A stretch of 64,000 bases of DNA from Hyphomicrobiaceae bacterium. GTDB lineage: Bacteria; Pseudomonadota; Alphaproteobacteria; Rhizobiales; Hyphomicrobiaceae. Under the pieces are notes generated by a model that was not told the DNA's origin, ran no database searches, and saw only the letters and a list, made by a program, of their open reading frames with translations. This document shows positions 43,873 to 52,843 of the stretch, in pieces; within the stretch, counting starts at the first letter, position 1, and every line of letters begins with the position of its first letter. Position numbers and translations under genes: made by a program. The stretch spans positions 248,001-312,000 of the forward strand of contig JALHOW010000001.1 in assembly GCA_022842785.1 (NCBI GenBank). The letters are read 5' to 3'.

Positions 43873-44751
43873 ATGCGCACGCTGCTCGGGCGCCTCGCCG
43901 ACCATGACGGCTTGAATTTTCTGCTCACCAACAGGATTCCGCGACGCAGCCTCACGCGCTTCATGGGCTGGCTGGCCAAGATCGAGCAACCAATGGTGCG
44001 CGACCTATCGATTGCAGTCTGGCGTCGATTCTCGGATCTCGATCTCTCGGAGGCCAGGAAGACCTCATTCCGCAGCCTGCACGATTGCTTCATTCGAGAG
44101 CTCAAGGAGGGAGCCCGGCCGATCGACCCGCGGCCAGATATTATCACGAGCCCCTGCGATGCCATCGTCGGTGCGAGCGGCCGGATCGCGAATGGCGTCA
44201 TGCTGCAGGTCAAGGGCTCCAACTATGCTCTGAGCGAACTCGTTCGGGATGGGGCGCTCGTCGATGCCTACCGAGACGGCACGTTCGCGACGCTCAGGTT
44301 AACCGCGAGCATGTATCATCGCTTCCATGCGCCGCATGACTGCCGTGTCGAGCAAGTGAGCCATATCGCTGGCGACGCCTTCAACGTCAATCCTCCGACA
44401 TTGCAGCGGCTCCAGCGCGTTTTCTGCCGCAACGAGCGGGCGACACTGCGTCTGCGCCTGGATGCGGGACGCCATCAGCTTGTGCTTGTACCCGTCGCGG
44501 CAATCCTCGTTGCCGGATTGAAGTTGCGCTTCATGGAGCTGCCGGCGGATCGCCGTCACCGCGAGCCTTGGATCCGGAACTGCGACGTGCACTTCGTCAA
44601 GGGGCAGGAGATGGGCTGGTTCGAGCACGGTTCGACCATAATCGTTCTCGCACCGCCCGGGTTCTCACTCGTGGGAAACATCGTCGACGGGACGATCCTG
44701 CGCATGGGCCAACCGCTGATGCATCTTCCTGCCGCTGGGCCGCATGTGTGA
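43873..44751 (+). CDS. psd: Type I phosphatidylserine decarboxylase
   Basis: A 292-residue proenzyme of the E. coli Psd type. Catalytic residues are all present: Asp96 in SPCDAIVG, His149/His152 in YHRFHAPHD, and the self-cleavage Ser254 in WFEHGSTIIVL, where GST yields the pyruvoyl group. It makes PE from phosphatidylserine; the PmtA-like protein could methylate that PE. Many rhizobia carry a shorter type Psd as housekeeping enzyme, so this may be a second one (inference). AGGA lies 8 bases before the ATG at 43873; an ATG at 43867 is also possible. phnG starts 45 bases downstream. Confidence 0.88.
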   Translation: MRTLLGRLADHDGLNFLLTNRIPRRSLTRFMGWLAKIEQPMVRDLSIAVWRRFSDLDLSEARKTSFRSLHDCFIRELKEGARPIDPRPDIITSPCDAIVGASGRIANGVMLQVKGSNYALSELVRDGALVDAYRDGTFATLRLTASMYHRFHAPHDCRVEQVSHIAGDAFNVNPPTLQRLQRVFCRNERATLRLRLDAGRHQLVLVPVAAILVAGLKLRFMELPADRRHREPWIRNCDVHFVKGQEMGWFEHGSTIIVLAPPGFSLVGNIVDGTILRMGQPLMHLPAAGPHV

Positions 44752-44754
44752 GGA

Positions 44755-44771
44755 ATGTCACAAAAGCTTTA
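44755..44771 (+). promoter_or_regulatory. Weak PHO-box-like half-site before phnG
   Basis: ATGTCACAAAAGCTTTA keeps TGTCA and the central AAAA of the PHO consensus (about 10 of 17 positions). It lies 25 bases before the phnG ATG in the 45-base psd-phnG gap, so a phn promoter here would give a very short leader. Confidence 0.25.
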
Positions 44772-44796
44772 AGGGAGCGCACTATCAGCACGGGCT

Positions 44797-45279
44797 ATGC
44801 CCGATGCTCAACCGCTTCATGACACGACGAAGGCCCGTGCGATTGCTGCACGCCAGGAGCTTATGCAGATCTGTGCTCGGGCGACCGAAGCTGAACTCAC
44901 GGCGGCGCTCGATGTGCTCAAGCCTCGACCTGAGGCAGTCGACGTGCGTCCTGCGGAGATCGGCCTTGTTATGCTGCGCGGACGCATCGGCGGCAGTGGC
45001 GCACCCTTCAATGTCGGCGAGGCAACGGTCACGCGCGCCGCAGTGCGGCTCGGCACTGGAGAGACGGGATACTCGTATCTGCTCGGCCGCGCCAAGACAC
45101 GCGCACGCCTGGCCGCGATCCTCGAAGCTGCCGGTCAACGGCCAGCGTATCGCCGATCGATCGTGCAGCATCTGGTTCGCCCCGTAGCAGAGCGGCTCGC
45201 GAACGAGCGTCGGTCCATGCTCGACGAGGCGGCGGCTACTCGCGTCGAGTTCCTCACGCTCGTGCGCGGGGAGGACTAG
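44797..45279 (+). CDS. phnG: C-P lyase core subunit PhnG
   Basis: A 160-residue subunit of the C-P lyase core complex (PhnGHIJ). The segments RPAEIGLVMLRGRIGGSGAP and FNVGEATVTRAAVRL, then GYSYLLGRAKTRARLAAI, are diagnostic. With PhnH and PhnI it helps attach the phosphonate to the ribose of ATP. It heads the phn run, 45 bases after psd. Ribosome binding site is weak, which may reflect translation coupled to psd. Confidence 0.92.
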   Translation: MPDAQPLHDTTKARAIAARQELMQICARATEAELTAALDVLKPRPEAVDVRPAEIGLVMLRGRIGGSGAPFNVGEATVTRAAVRLGTGETGYSYLLGRAKTRARLAAILEAAGQRPAYRRSIVQHLVRPVAERLANERRSMLDEAAATRVEFLTLVRGED

Positions 45280-45284
45280 TGCCG

Positions 45285-45884
45285 ATGAGCATTTCAGCCG
45301 TTGCGCCGGGCTTCACCGATTCAGTGCACGATGCGCAGAGAGTGTTCCGTGCCGTGCTCGGCGCTCTTGCACGCCCGGGCCGTATCGCGCGGCTTGACGC
45401 GACGCTCGTGCCACCCCCGCCACTCCATTCGACTGCGGCTGCCATTCTGCTGGCGCTCGCCGACTTCGAGACGACTGTCTGGCTCGACGACGGTTTGTCC
45501 GATGATTCGGAAGTGGCTGAGTTTCTGCGCTTTCACACTGGCGCACGGCTGGCATCATCCTGGCGCGAGGCGGATTTCGCTCTTGTCACCGTCCCGGAGC
45601 GCATGCCGGCGCTCGCGACGTTTGCGCAGGGCACACCTGAGTATCCTGACCGGTCGACGACGATTGTCATTCAAGTCGAGGCAATGACGAATGCCGGCTG
45701 GGAGTTCTTCGGACCCGGCATTCCTGATCGCGTGCAGTTCAGCGCAGCTCCCCTGCCCTTGGATTTTCAGCGACAGCTGGCGGAGAACCGCGCGCGCTTT
45801 CCTCGCGGCGTCGATCTCATATTTGCGACTGCGGCGGACATTGCTGCGCTCCCCAGAAGTGCGCGCATCGTGGAGAGAGCCTGA
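45285..45884 (+). CDS. phnH: C-P lyase core subunit PhnH
   Basis: A 199-residue PhnH. It shows APGFTDSVHDAQRVFRAVL, the ALARPGRIARL motif and a late GIPDRVQFSAAPLP segment seen in the family. PhnH is part of the PhnGHIJ complex. The ATG at 45285 is 10 bases after GGGGAGG; a GTG at 45279 that overlaps the phnG stop is equally possible. The stop is immediately followed by the phnI ATG. Confidence 0.92.
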   Translation: MSISAVAPGFTDSVHDAQRVFRAVLGALARPGRIARLDATLVPPPPLHSTAAAILLALADFETTVWLDDGLSDDSEVAEFLRFHTGARLASSWREADFALVTVPERMPALATFAQGTPEYPDRSTTIVIQVEAMTNAGWEFFGPGIPDRVQFSAAPLPLDFQRQLAENRARFPRGVDLIFATAADIAALPRSARIVERA

Positions 45885-46979
45885 ATGTATGTCGCCGTAA
45901 AAGGAGGAGAGGCGGCGATCGCTGCTGCGCACGCTCTGCTCGACAAGGAGCGGCGTGGCGATCCGACCGTGCCCGCACTGACGACGGAGCAGATCCGCGA
46001 GCAGCTCGCACTCGCCGTGGACCGGGTAACCTGCGAAGGCTCGCTGTACGATCGCGATCTCGCGGCACTGGCCATCAAGCAGGCACGCGGTGACCTGATC
46101 GAGGCGGTCTTCCTCTTGCGGGCGTACCGTTCGACGCTGCCGCGCTTCGGTTATGCGACACCAATTGAGACTGGCGCGATGGCTATCCGCCGCCGCATCT
46201 CGGCGACGTTCAAGGATCTGCCGGGGGGGCAGGTGCTTGGGCCGACCTTCGACTATACGCATCGACTGCTCGACGACGGCCTCAATGATCAGGTGCCGGC
46301 GGCCGAACTGACGCACAAGATCGCTCACGACGAAGCGGCGGTTCCGCACGTTGCCAATCTGCTCGGCGCTCAAGGCCTCATCGAGCAGAACCCTGAGGTC
46401 GAGATAGGCGCACCGGTCGGCGATCTGACGCGCGACCCACTGGCCTTTCCGGCAGATCGCGACCTGAGGCTCCAGTCGCTGGCGCGCGGCGATGAGGGGC
46501 TCCTGCTTGCGCTCGGGTACTCGACACAGCGCGGCTACGGTCGCACGCATCCCTTCGCTGGCGAGATCCGCATGGGACACGTCGAGGTGCATCTGGCGCC
46601 GGAAGAGCTCGGCTTCGAGGTATCGCTCGGTGAGATCGTCGTGACCGAGTGCGAGATGGTGAACCAGTTCAAGGGGAGCGCGGAGAGCCCGCCGCAGTTC
46701 ACGCGCGGATATGGCCTTGCGTTCGGGCACTCGGAGCGCAAAGCCATGTCTATGGCACTTGTCGATCGGGCGTTGCGTGCACGTGACCTCGGCGAGGAGG
46801 TTATCGCGCCGGCACAGGACGAGGAGTTCGTCCTCTCTCATGTCGACAACGTGCAGGCGACCGGCTTTGTCGAGCACCTGAAGTTGCCGCACTACGTCGA
46901 CTTTCAGGCCGAGCTTCAGCTTGTGCGCCAGATGCGCCGAGAATGGGAAGAGGCGAACCGGAAGGAGGCTGCCGAATGA
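45885..46979 (+). CDS. phnI: C-P lyase core subunit PhnI
   Basis: A 364-residue PhnI, the nucleosidase-like subunit that swaps adenine of ATP for the phosphonate. It begins MYVAVKGGEAAIAAAHALL and contains YGRTHPFAGEIRMGHVEV and the QDEEFVLSHVDNVQATGFVE segment with a conserved His. The ATG directly follows the phnH stop; its own stop overlaps phnJ (ATGA). Confidence 0.94.
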   Translation: MYVAVKGGEAAIAAAHALLDKERRGDPTVPALTTEQIREQLALAVDRVTCEGSLYDRDLAALAIKQARGDLIEAVFLLRAYRSTLPRFGYATPIETGAMAIRRRISATFKDLPGGQVLGPTFDYTHRLLDDGLNDQVPAAELTHKIAHDEAAVPHVANLLGAQGLIEQNPEVEIGAPVGDLTRDPLAFPADRDLRLQSLARGDEGLLLALGYSTQRGYGRTHPFAGEIRMGHVEVHLAPEELGFEVSLGEIVVTECEMVNQFKGSAESPPQFTRGYGLAFGHSERKAMSMALVDRALRARDLGEEVIAPAQDEEFVLSHVDNVQATGFVEHLKLPHYVDFQAELQLVRQMRREWEEANRKEAAE

Positions 46980-47851
46980 GTGACGCGGCCGTCTATAACT
47001 TTGCCTATCTCGACGAACAGACCAAGCGCATGATCCGCCGCGCATTGCTGAAGGCCGTCGCGATCCCCGGCTATCAGGTGCCATTCGCGAGCCGTGAAAT
47101 GCCCATGCCGTACGGTTGGGGCACGGGCGGCGTGCAGGTGACTGCGGCGGTGCTCGGTGCCGATGATACGTTGAAGGTCATCGACCAGGGAGCCGATGAT
47201 ACGACCAACGCCGTGTCGATCCGCAAATTCTTCGAGCGCACTGCGGGCGTCGCGACGACCACGCACACGAGTGACGCGACCGTCATCCAGACCCGCCATC
47301 GCATTCCCGAGACGCCGCTCCGCGAGGGGCAGATCCTGGTCTATCAGGTGCCCATTCCCGAGCCCTTGCGGTTCCTCGAGCCACGTGAAACCGAAACGCG
47401 CCGCCAGCACGCGCTCGAGGACTACGGCCTCATGCACGTGAAGCTGTACGAAGATATCGCACGCCACGGCCACATCGCGACGACGTATGCCTATCCCGTC
47501 AAGGTGGACGGTCGCTACCTGATGGATCCTTCACCGACGCCGAAGTTCGACAATCCGAAGATGGATATGTGTCCGGCGCTCCAGCTGTTTGGCGCGGGTC
47601 GTGAGAAGCGCATTTATGCGCTTCCCCCCTATACGCGTGTCGTGAGCCTAGATTTCGAGGATCATCCATTCGAGCCGACAAAATTCGATCGCGGGTGCGC
47701 GCTCTGCGGTGCGGAGGGGATCTATCTCGACGAGGTCGTGACGGATGACTGTGGCGGGCGGATGTTCGTCTGCTCCGACACCGACTTCTGCGAGAGCCGA
47801 CGTACGCCCCCACGGGCTGCGGCGCCGGGTCTCAACGAGGTGCCACGATGA
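46976..47851 (+). CDS. phnJ: Alpha-D-ribose 1-methylphosphonate 5-phosphate C-P lyase PhnJ
   Basis: A 291-residue radical SAM enzyme that breaks the carbon-phosphorus bond. The unusual cluster-binding set is CALCGAEGIYLDE with Cys in CSDTDFC near the C-terminus, as in E. coli PhnJ; the catalytic glycine region is AYPYGWGTGGVQ-like MPYGWGTGGVQVT. GGAAGGAGG precedes the ATG at 46976. The stop overlaps phnK. Confidence 0.95.
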   Translation: MSDAAVYNFAYLDEQTKRMIRRALLKAVAIPGYQVPFASREMPMPYGWGTGGVQVTAAVLGADDTLKVIDQGADDTTNAVSIRKFFERTAGVATTTHTSDATVIQTRHRIPETPLREGQILVYQVPIPEPLRFLEPRETETRRQHALEDYGLMHVKLYEDIARHGHIATTYAYPVKVDGRYLMDPSPTPKFDNPKMDMCPALQLFGAGREKRIYALPPYTRVVSLDFEDHPFEPTKFDRGCALCGAEGIYLDEVVTDDCGGRMFVCSDTDFCESRRTPPRAAAPGLNEVPR

Positions 47852-48633
47852 GCGCACTGGATGATAGGCCGTTGCTCGTCGCCGAAGGCCTCACCAAACA
47901 CTATGGTCAGCACATCGGATGTGCCGACGTGTCTCTCGATATTCACGAGGGCGAAGTCGTCGCGGTTGTCGGCGAATCCGGCTCAGGAAAATCCACGCTT
48001 CTCGGGTTGCTCTCGACCCAGCTACTGCCGAGCGCCGGCAGTGTTCGCTATCTGATGCGCGATGGCGAGGAACGTGAACTGCTGTCACTGAGCGAGGCCG
48101 AACGCCGCTTTCTGCTGCGGACCGACTGGGGGTTCGTGCATCAGGATGCGCGCCTCGGCCTGCGTATGGGGGTCTCCGCCGGTGGTAATGTCGGCGAGCG
48201 CCTGATGGCCGTGGGCTGGCGGCACTATGGTCGCATTCGCGCCGAAGCCGAGCACTGGCTGGACCGCGTGGAGATCGCTCGCAGCCGTATCGACGACAGG
48301 CCGGACACATTCTCGGGTGGGATGCGCCAGCGCTTGCAGATTGCGAAGAACATGGTCACGCGCCCGCGCCTCATTTTCATGGACGAGCCCACGGGCGGTC
48401 TCGATGTCTCGGTCCAGGCGCGCTTACTCGACCTCATCCGTGGTTTTGTCAGCGACTACGGCCTTGCCGCTGTGATCGTCACGCATGATCTCGCGGTCGC
48501 GCGCCTCCTCTCACATCGCATCGTCGTCATGCGGCATGGCCGTGTCATCGAGACGGGGCTCACGGATCAGGTCCTCGATGATCCACGCGAGCCGTACACG
48601 CAGCTGCTTGTAGCCTCGATTCTCCAGGCCTGA
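47848..48633 (+). CDS. phnK: C-P lyase ABC-type ATPase PhnK
   Basis: A 261-residue ATPase that docks on the C-P lyase core rather than on a permease. Walker [13 protein letters not shown] (about 46-57), signature FSGGMRQRLQIAK, Walker B LIFMDEPTGGLD, H-loop VTHDLAV. The WGFVHQDARLGLRMGVSAGG Q-loop is the PhnK form. Start overlaps phnJ (ATGA). Confidence 0.93.
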   Translation: MSALDDRPLLVAEGLTKHYGQHIGCADVSLDIHEGEVVAVVGESGSGKSTLLGLLSTQLLPSAGSVRYLMRDGEERELLSLSEAERRFLLRTDWGFVHQDARLGLRMGVSAGGNVGERLMAVGWRHYGRIRAEAEHWLDRVEIARSRIDDRPDTFSGGMRQRLQIAKNMVTRPRLIFMDEPTGGLDVSVQARLLDLIRGFVSDYGLAAVIVTHDLAVARLLSHRIVVMRHGRVIETGLTDQVLDDPREPYTQLLVASILQA

Positions 48634-48638
48634 CCGCC

Positions 48639-49355
48639 ATGTCACACAGTTCCGAGATGATCCGCGTCAATGCCGTGACCAAGACGTTCGTTATGCATCT
48701 GCGTGACGGCGCGCGTTTGCCCGTTGTTGCTGGCGTATCGTTCAACGTCGGGCGTGGCGAGTGTGCTGTTCTTGGTGGGCCTTCGGGCACGGGCAAGTCT
48801 TCGATCCTGAAGATGATCTACGGAAACTACCGTGCGGACGCAGGGCGCATCGAGATCAACGGGCCTGATGGATGGAGAGATATCGCACGCGCGTCGCCTC
48901 GCGCTGTGCTCTCGCTCAGGACGAGCACCATCGGCTATGTAAGTCAGTTCCTGCGCGTGATTCCGCGCATTGGTGCGATTGACATTGTCGCGGCATCCGC
49001 CCGCGAGACGGGCCTTGACGAGCCCGCCGCGCGCGTCAGAGCGATCACGCTCCTCGAGCTGCTCAATGTACCCGAGCGCCTGTGGAACTTGCCACCAGCG
49101 ACGTTTTCGGGGGGCGAACAGCAGCGCATCAACATCGCGCGCGGCTTTGCCGCCGAACGCCCGATCCTACTGCTCGATGAGCCGACGGCTTCACTTGATG
49201 CCGCCAACCGCGCTGCGGTCGTTAGTTTGATAGAAGCGCGCAAGAAAGCCGGCGCAGCCGTTCTCGGCATCTTCCACGATGAGGATGTCCGGGATCGCGT
49301 CGCCGATCGTGTCATCGACGTCCAGAAGTTTGCGCCGGAGGCCTCGACCCCATGA
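48639..49355 (+). CDS. phnL: C-P lyase ABC-type ATPase PhnL
   Basis: A 238-residue ATPase, partner of PhnK on the C-P lyase complex. Walker A GGPSGTGKSSIL, Q-loop SQFLRVIPRI, signature FSGGEQQRINIARG, Walker B LLLDEPTASLD and H-loop FHDED. It starts 5 bases after phnK; its stop overlaps phnM (ATGA). Confidence 0.92.
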   Translation: MSHSSEMIRVNAVTKTFVMHLRDGARLPVVAGVSFNVGRGECAVLGGPSGTGKSSILKMIYGNYRADAGRIEINGPDGWRDIARASPRAVLSLRTSTIGYVSQFLRVIPRIGAIDIVAASARETGLDEPAARVRAITLLELLNVPERLWNLPPATFSGGEQQRINIARGFAAERPILLLDEPTASLDAANRAAVVSLIEARKKAGAAVLGIFHDEDVRDRVADRVIDVQKFAPEASTP

Positions 49356-50494
49356 CGCGCGAGCTCGTACTCGGCAATGCAAAAGTAGCCCTCGCCGATG
49401 CGATCGTCGACGGATGGATCGGGGTCCGCGACGGTATCATCGTCGAGGTTGGTCGTGGGACGGCGCCGCGCGGCAGTGTGGACGTGTCGGGTGATCTCGT
49501 CATACCTGGTCTCATTGAGCTCCATACCGACCACCTCGAGACGCATCTCAAGCCGCGGCCGAAAGTTCATTGGCCCGAAACCTCGGCCATCATGGCCTTC
49601 GACGCGCAGATCGCAGCATCTGGCATCACAACCGTCTTTGATTGCATCCGCGCTGGACGGGATGCTGATTATGCGCCGCAGGCCCACGAGATCGTCTCGC
49701 TGATCACAAGTCTCGCGCGTGCATCTGAGCGCAATCTGCTACGCGCCGAGCATCGCCTTCACCTGAGGTGTGAGCTCACGGCAGACGGGGTCCTCGCCGA
49801 GGCCGAGGAAGCGATGGCGCAATCCCGTGTCGACCTCATTTCGCTGATGGATCATACGCCTGGCGCTCGGCAGTTCACGAGCATCGAGGCTTGGCGCACG
49901 TACTACGGCGGCAAGTCGGGATTGCGTGAAGATCAGCTCGACCGTCTGATCGAAGACAAGCGTACGATGCACGCGCGCAATTACAAGCGGCATCGCGATG
50001 CGATCGTCGATATGGCACACCGGCAGGGTATCTCGCTCGCGAGCCACGACGATGCGACCCGCGCGCATGTGGATGAGTCCCGATCGGATCGTGTATCGAT
50101 CGCGGAGTTTCCGACGTCGATCGAGGCGGCGCGCCTATCTCACGAAGCCGGGATCGACGTTCTCATGGGCGCGCCGAATGTCGTGCGCGGTGGATCGCAC
50201 TCGGGGAATGTCGCTGCGGAGGCGCTGGCGCGCGCCGATCACCTCGATATCCTCTCGTCTGACTACGTGCCAGCGAGCCTACTCCTCGGCGCCTTCGAGC
50301 TTGCGCGCCGCATCGAGGGGTATGGTCTCGCCAAAGCCTTGCGCACGGTCACGATGAACCCTGCACGTGCCGCCGGTCTCGATGATCGCGGAGAGATTGT
50401 TCAGGGGAAGCGCGGGGATCTGGTGCGCGTTCATCTCTCGGGAGACCAGCCAGTTGTACGCGAAGTGTATCGGGAGGGGCGGCGTGTCTCGTGA
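49352..50494 (+). CDS. phnM: RPnTP diphosphohydrolase PhnM
   Basis: A 380-residue amidohydrolase-fold enzyme that removes diphosphate from ribose 1-phosphonate 5-triphosphate. The metal motif is IELHTDHLETHLKPRP, followed by SLMDHTPGARQF, ASHDDATRAHV and DYVPASLLLGAFEL. The start ATG overlaps the phnL stop. Confidence 0.94.
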   Translation: MTRELVLGNAKVALADAIVDGWIGVRDGIIVEVGRGTAPRGSVDVSGDLVIPGLIELHTDHLETHLKPRPKVHWPETSAIMAFDAQIAASGITTVFDCIRAGRDADYAPQAHEIVSLITSLARASERNLLRAEHRLHLRCELTADGVLAEAEEAMAQSRVDLISLMDHTPGARQFTSIEAWRTYYGGKSGLREDQLDRLIEDKRTMHARNYKRHRDAIVDMAHRQGISLASHDDATRAHVDESRSDRVSIAEFPTSIEAARLSHEAGIDVLMGAPNVVRGGSHSGNVAAEALARADHLDILSSDYVPASLLLGAFELARRIEGYGLAKALRTVTMNPARAAGLDDRGEIVQGKRGDLVRVHLSGDQPVVREVYREGRRVS

Positions 50495-51062
50495 GATGCC
50501 GCAATCTGGCGCAGGAACGCTGGTGCTGGTTGTCGGAGCCAGTGGCGTCGGCAAGGATGCGCTGATCGCGGGCGCGCGCACCATGCTGATGCACGACTCT
50601 CGATTTGCCTTCCCTGAACGCACGATTACCCGCCCTGCACACGCGGCGGAGCACCATGCTTCACTAAGCGAAGCCGATTTTTCAGCAGCGGCGCGGGAAG
50701 GTCGCTTTGCGCTTACCTGGGAGGCGCATGGGCTCCAGTACGGCGTTCCGGCCAACGTCGACAAAATGATAGCGAGCGGCCAGACGATTGTCGTCAATGC
50801 GTCGCGGTCCATCGGTGCCGCTGCTCGCGAGCGCTATTCGAGGGTGTGTTTTATCCTCATCGAATGTCCGCTCGATGTTCGTGCTGCTCGGCTGGCTCAG
50901 CGGGGCCGAGAAGACGGGGCTGCCGTCGAGGCTCGCCTCACGCGCCGTGTCGCCGAGTTCGATCCGACCGACGTCGACGTGCGCATCGACAACTCCGGCG
51001 CTCTGAAAGATGGCGTACGTGCGCTCGTCGAGGTTCTGAAATCGCTCCCCGAGAGCATCTAG
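50484..51062 (+). CDS. phnN: Ribose 1,5-bisphosphokinase PhnN
   Basis: A 192-residue guanylate-kinase-like enzyme that turns ribose 1,5-bisphosphate into PRPP. P-loop VVGASGVGKDALI, then ERTITRPAHAAEHHASLSEADF. The GTG at 50484 has GGAGGGG upstream and overlaps phnM; an ATG at 50496 is the alternative. Its TAG stop shares the CTAG at 51059-51062 with the stop of the antisense DUF1045 gene. Confidence 0.92.
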   Translation: MSREMPQSGAGTLVLVVGASGVGKDALIAGARTMLMHDSRFAFPERTITRPAHAAEHHASLSEADFSAAAREGRFALTWEAHGLQYGVPANVDKMIASGQTIVVNASRSIGAAARERYSRVCFILIECPLDVRAARLAQRGREDGAAVEARLTRRVAEFDPTDVDVRIDNSGALKDGVRALVEVLKSLPESI

Positions 51063-51769
51063 CGACCAAAGTTGATCGCGGGGACGGCAGCGCGAAGTGG
51101 AAAGCGCGCGATGAGGCTGAACCGACCCTCTCGCGTCGACTGAGACAGCACCGAGATCGCATCGACCACCACGGGAGCACTGCAGCCGCGGTACAGCGCC
51201 TTCATGGCGGCGAGCGCCTCTGCACGCTTCAATGGTGTAATCGACCCGGTCAGTGTCATGTGAAACCGGAAATCCTGCAGCACGTAAGGATAGCCCCAAT
51301 GGTCCAGCTGTGCGCGCTGCCGCGGTGTAAGCCCTTGGGAAAGGCGTCGTGCTCTGTCCGTCGCGTCGATCGGTGCACGCAGATCGTCGAAATCCTGCAC
51401 ACAGGTAGCGGCCAGACGATTGAGCTCGGCATCTTCGGCGAGCGGGCGAAGCGCAACGAAATCGCCCAGCAGCGCCACCTCCAATGCTGGAAGATAGACA
51501 GGTGCGTGCCTGGTGCTGAATTCTTCTGCACGTTCTAGGAGCACGGCCGCCGTCACACTCGGCGCGAGAGTAAACGGCGCTTTCAGCGTCGCGTGAAAGC
51601 CATACCGCGCGGGTGTCTCCAGGGCGCGTGTGAACCACGGCTCGCGCCAAAGGCTACAATTTGGAAAGTCGACGATCTCGCGCGCCGCGGCGTCGTAACC
51701 AAGGATGGATGAGCCGAGGCGCCAAAGCGCTGAAACTACCGCCGGCGTATAATAGATCGCATAGCGCAT
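51059..51769 (-). CDS. DUF1045 phosphonate-metabolism protein (2H phosphoesterase-like)
   Basis: A 236-residue DUF1045 protein, a family found almost only in phn loci. Two histidine motifs, HATLKAPF and HMTLTG, match the paired HxT motifs of 2H (LigT-like) phosphoesterases. No phnP is visible in the window, and PhnP normally opens the cyclic ribose phosphate made by PhnJ, so DUF1045 may do that step (inference). Start at 51769 begins [16 protein letters not shown]; an ATG at 51784 adds five residues. It is convergent with phnN and divergent from phnC across a PHO box. Confidence 0.88.
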   Translation of the reverse strand: MRYAIYYTPAVVSALWRLGSSILGYDAAAREIVDFPNCSLWREPWFTRALETPARYGFHATLKAPFTLAPSVTAAVLLERAEEFSTRHAPVYLPALEVALLGDFVALRPLAEDAELNRLAATCVQDFDDLRAPIDATDRARRLSQGLTPRQRAQLDHWGYPYVLQDFRFHMTLTGSITPLKRAEALAAMKALYRGCSAPVVVDAISVLSQSTREGRFSLIARFPLRAAVPAINFGR

Positions 51770-51796
51770 CGCGCTTGGATGCATAACGTGGCGCGA

Positions 51797-51813
51797 CAAC
51801 AGTTTTATGACAG
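51797..51813 (-). promoter_or_regulatory. PHO box between DUF1045 and phnC
   Basis: On the minus strand CTGTCATAAAACTGTTG against CTGTCATAWAWCTGTCA, 15 of 17 matches. It faces the DUF1045 gene, 27 bases from its ATG, and lies in the divergent region with phnC. A weaker plus-strand copy, ACGTCACATGATTGTAG (51870-51886), lies about 50 bases before phnC. Both suggest PhoB control. Confidence 0.75.
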
Positions 51814-51937
51814 TGAGGCGCTGTTCGGGGTGAGGTCCATCCTGACGCGAGGGCGAGAGGCTTGGATAACGTCACATGATTGTAGCACCGCCGGACTAGG
51901 TGTTGCCCGCATGGCGGTGCAACATCAACGAGGCAGC

Positions 51938-52759
51938 ATGCTGGCACTCGAAAACGTATCACGGAGATTTGGCACACTCGCCGCTGTTTCAGATGTCTCT
52001 TTCGAGATCCAGCGCGGCGGATTCGTCGGGGTGATTGGCCGCTCGGGCGCCGGTAAATCGACCCTCCTGCGCATGATCAATCGCTTGGTGGAACCGAGCG
52101 AAGGGCGCATTTTCTGCGATGGCCGTGATGTGACCGCGCTCAAGGGGCGCGAGCTGAGATTGTGGCGTGCACGGGCGGCAATGATCTTCCAGCAGTTCAA
52201 CCTTGTCGGTCGCCTCGACGTGTTGACCAACGTGCTGACGGGTCGCCTGGCCGAAATATCGACATGGCGCGCGGTGACGCGCTCGTGGAGCGACGACGAG
52301 AAGGCCATTGCATTCTCCGCGCTCGAGCAGTTTGAGATCGGTGGGCTTGCCGCGCAGCGCGCCGAGCAACTGTCAGGTGGTCAGCAACAGCGTGTCGCAA
52401 TTGCGCGAGCGATGGTCCAGCAGCCGGATCTGATCCTTGCCGATGAGCCGGTCGCATCGCTCGATCCGCGGAATACCAAGATCGTCATGGATGCGCTGCT
52501 GCGCATCAACAAGCACTACGGCATCACCGTGATGTGCAACCTCCATTCGCTCGATCTCGCCCGCACCTACTGCGATCGGCTGATCGGAATGGCGGCTGGC
52601 CGCATCGTCTTCGATGCGGCACCGGAGATGCTCACCGACGACGTGGCACGCGAGCTCTACGGCATCGAGGCCGACGATGTTCTCGGGGGCCATTCTGGGA
52701 TCCAGGAAAGCGAGAAGAAGCAGGGCATACCTGCACTCGGACAGGCGGCAGCAGCCTGA
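51938..52759 (+). CDS. phnC: Phosphonate ABC transporter ATPase PhnC
   Basis: A 273-residue ATPase: Walker [14 protein letters not shown]-loop [21 protein letters not shown], signature [14 protein letters not shown], Walker [15 protein letters not shown]-loop NLHSLD. The [18 protein letters not shown] run is typical of PhnC. The ATG at 51938 has GAGG 7 bases upstream; an ATG at 51911 would add nine residues. It heads the transport half of the locus. Confidence 0.93.
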   Translation: MLALENVSRRFGTLAAVSDVSFEIQRGGFVGVIGRSGAGKSTLLRMINRLVEPSEGRIFCDGRDVTALKGRELRLWRARAAMIFQQFNLVGRLDVLTNVLTGRLAEISTWRAVTRSWSDDEKAIAFSALEQFEIGGLAAQRAEQLSGGQQQRVAIARAMVQQPDLILADEPVASLDPRNTKIVMDALLRINKHYGITVMCNLHSLDLARTYCDRLIGMAAGRIVFDAAPEMLTDDVARELYGIEADDVLGGHSGIQESEKKQGIPALGQAAAA

Positions 52760-52843
52760 ACTGCGCCGCAGCGGTGCGGGGACCGCAGCTTGGCGTGAGC
52801 AAAGGCAGCCCCGCCACGATACTCGAACAGGACAGAGGATATC

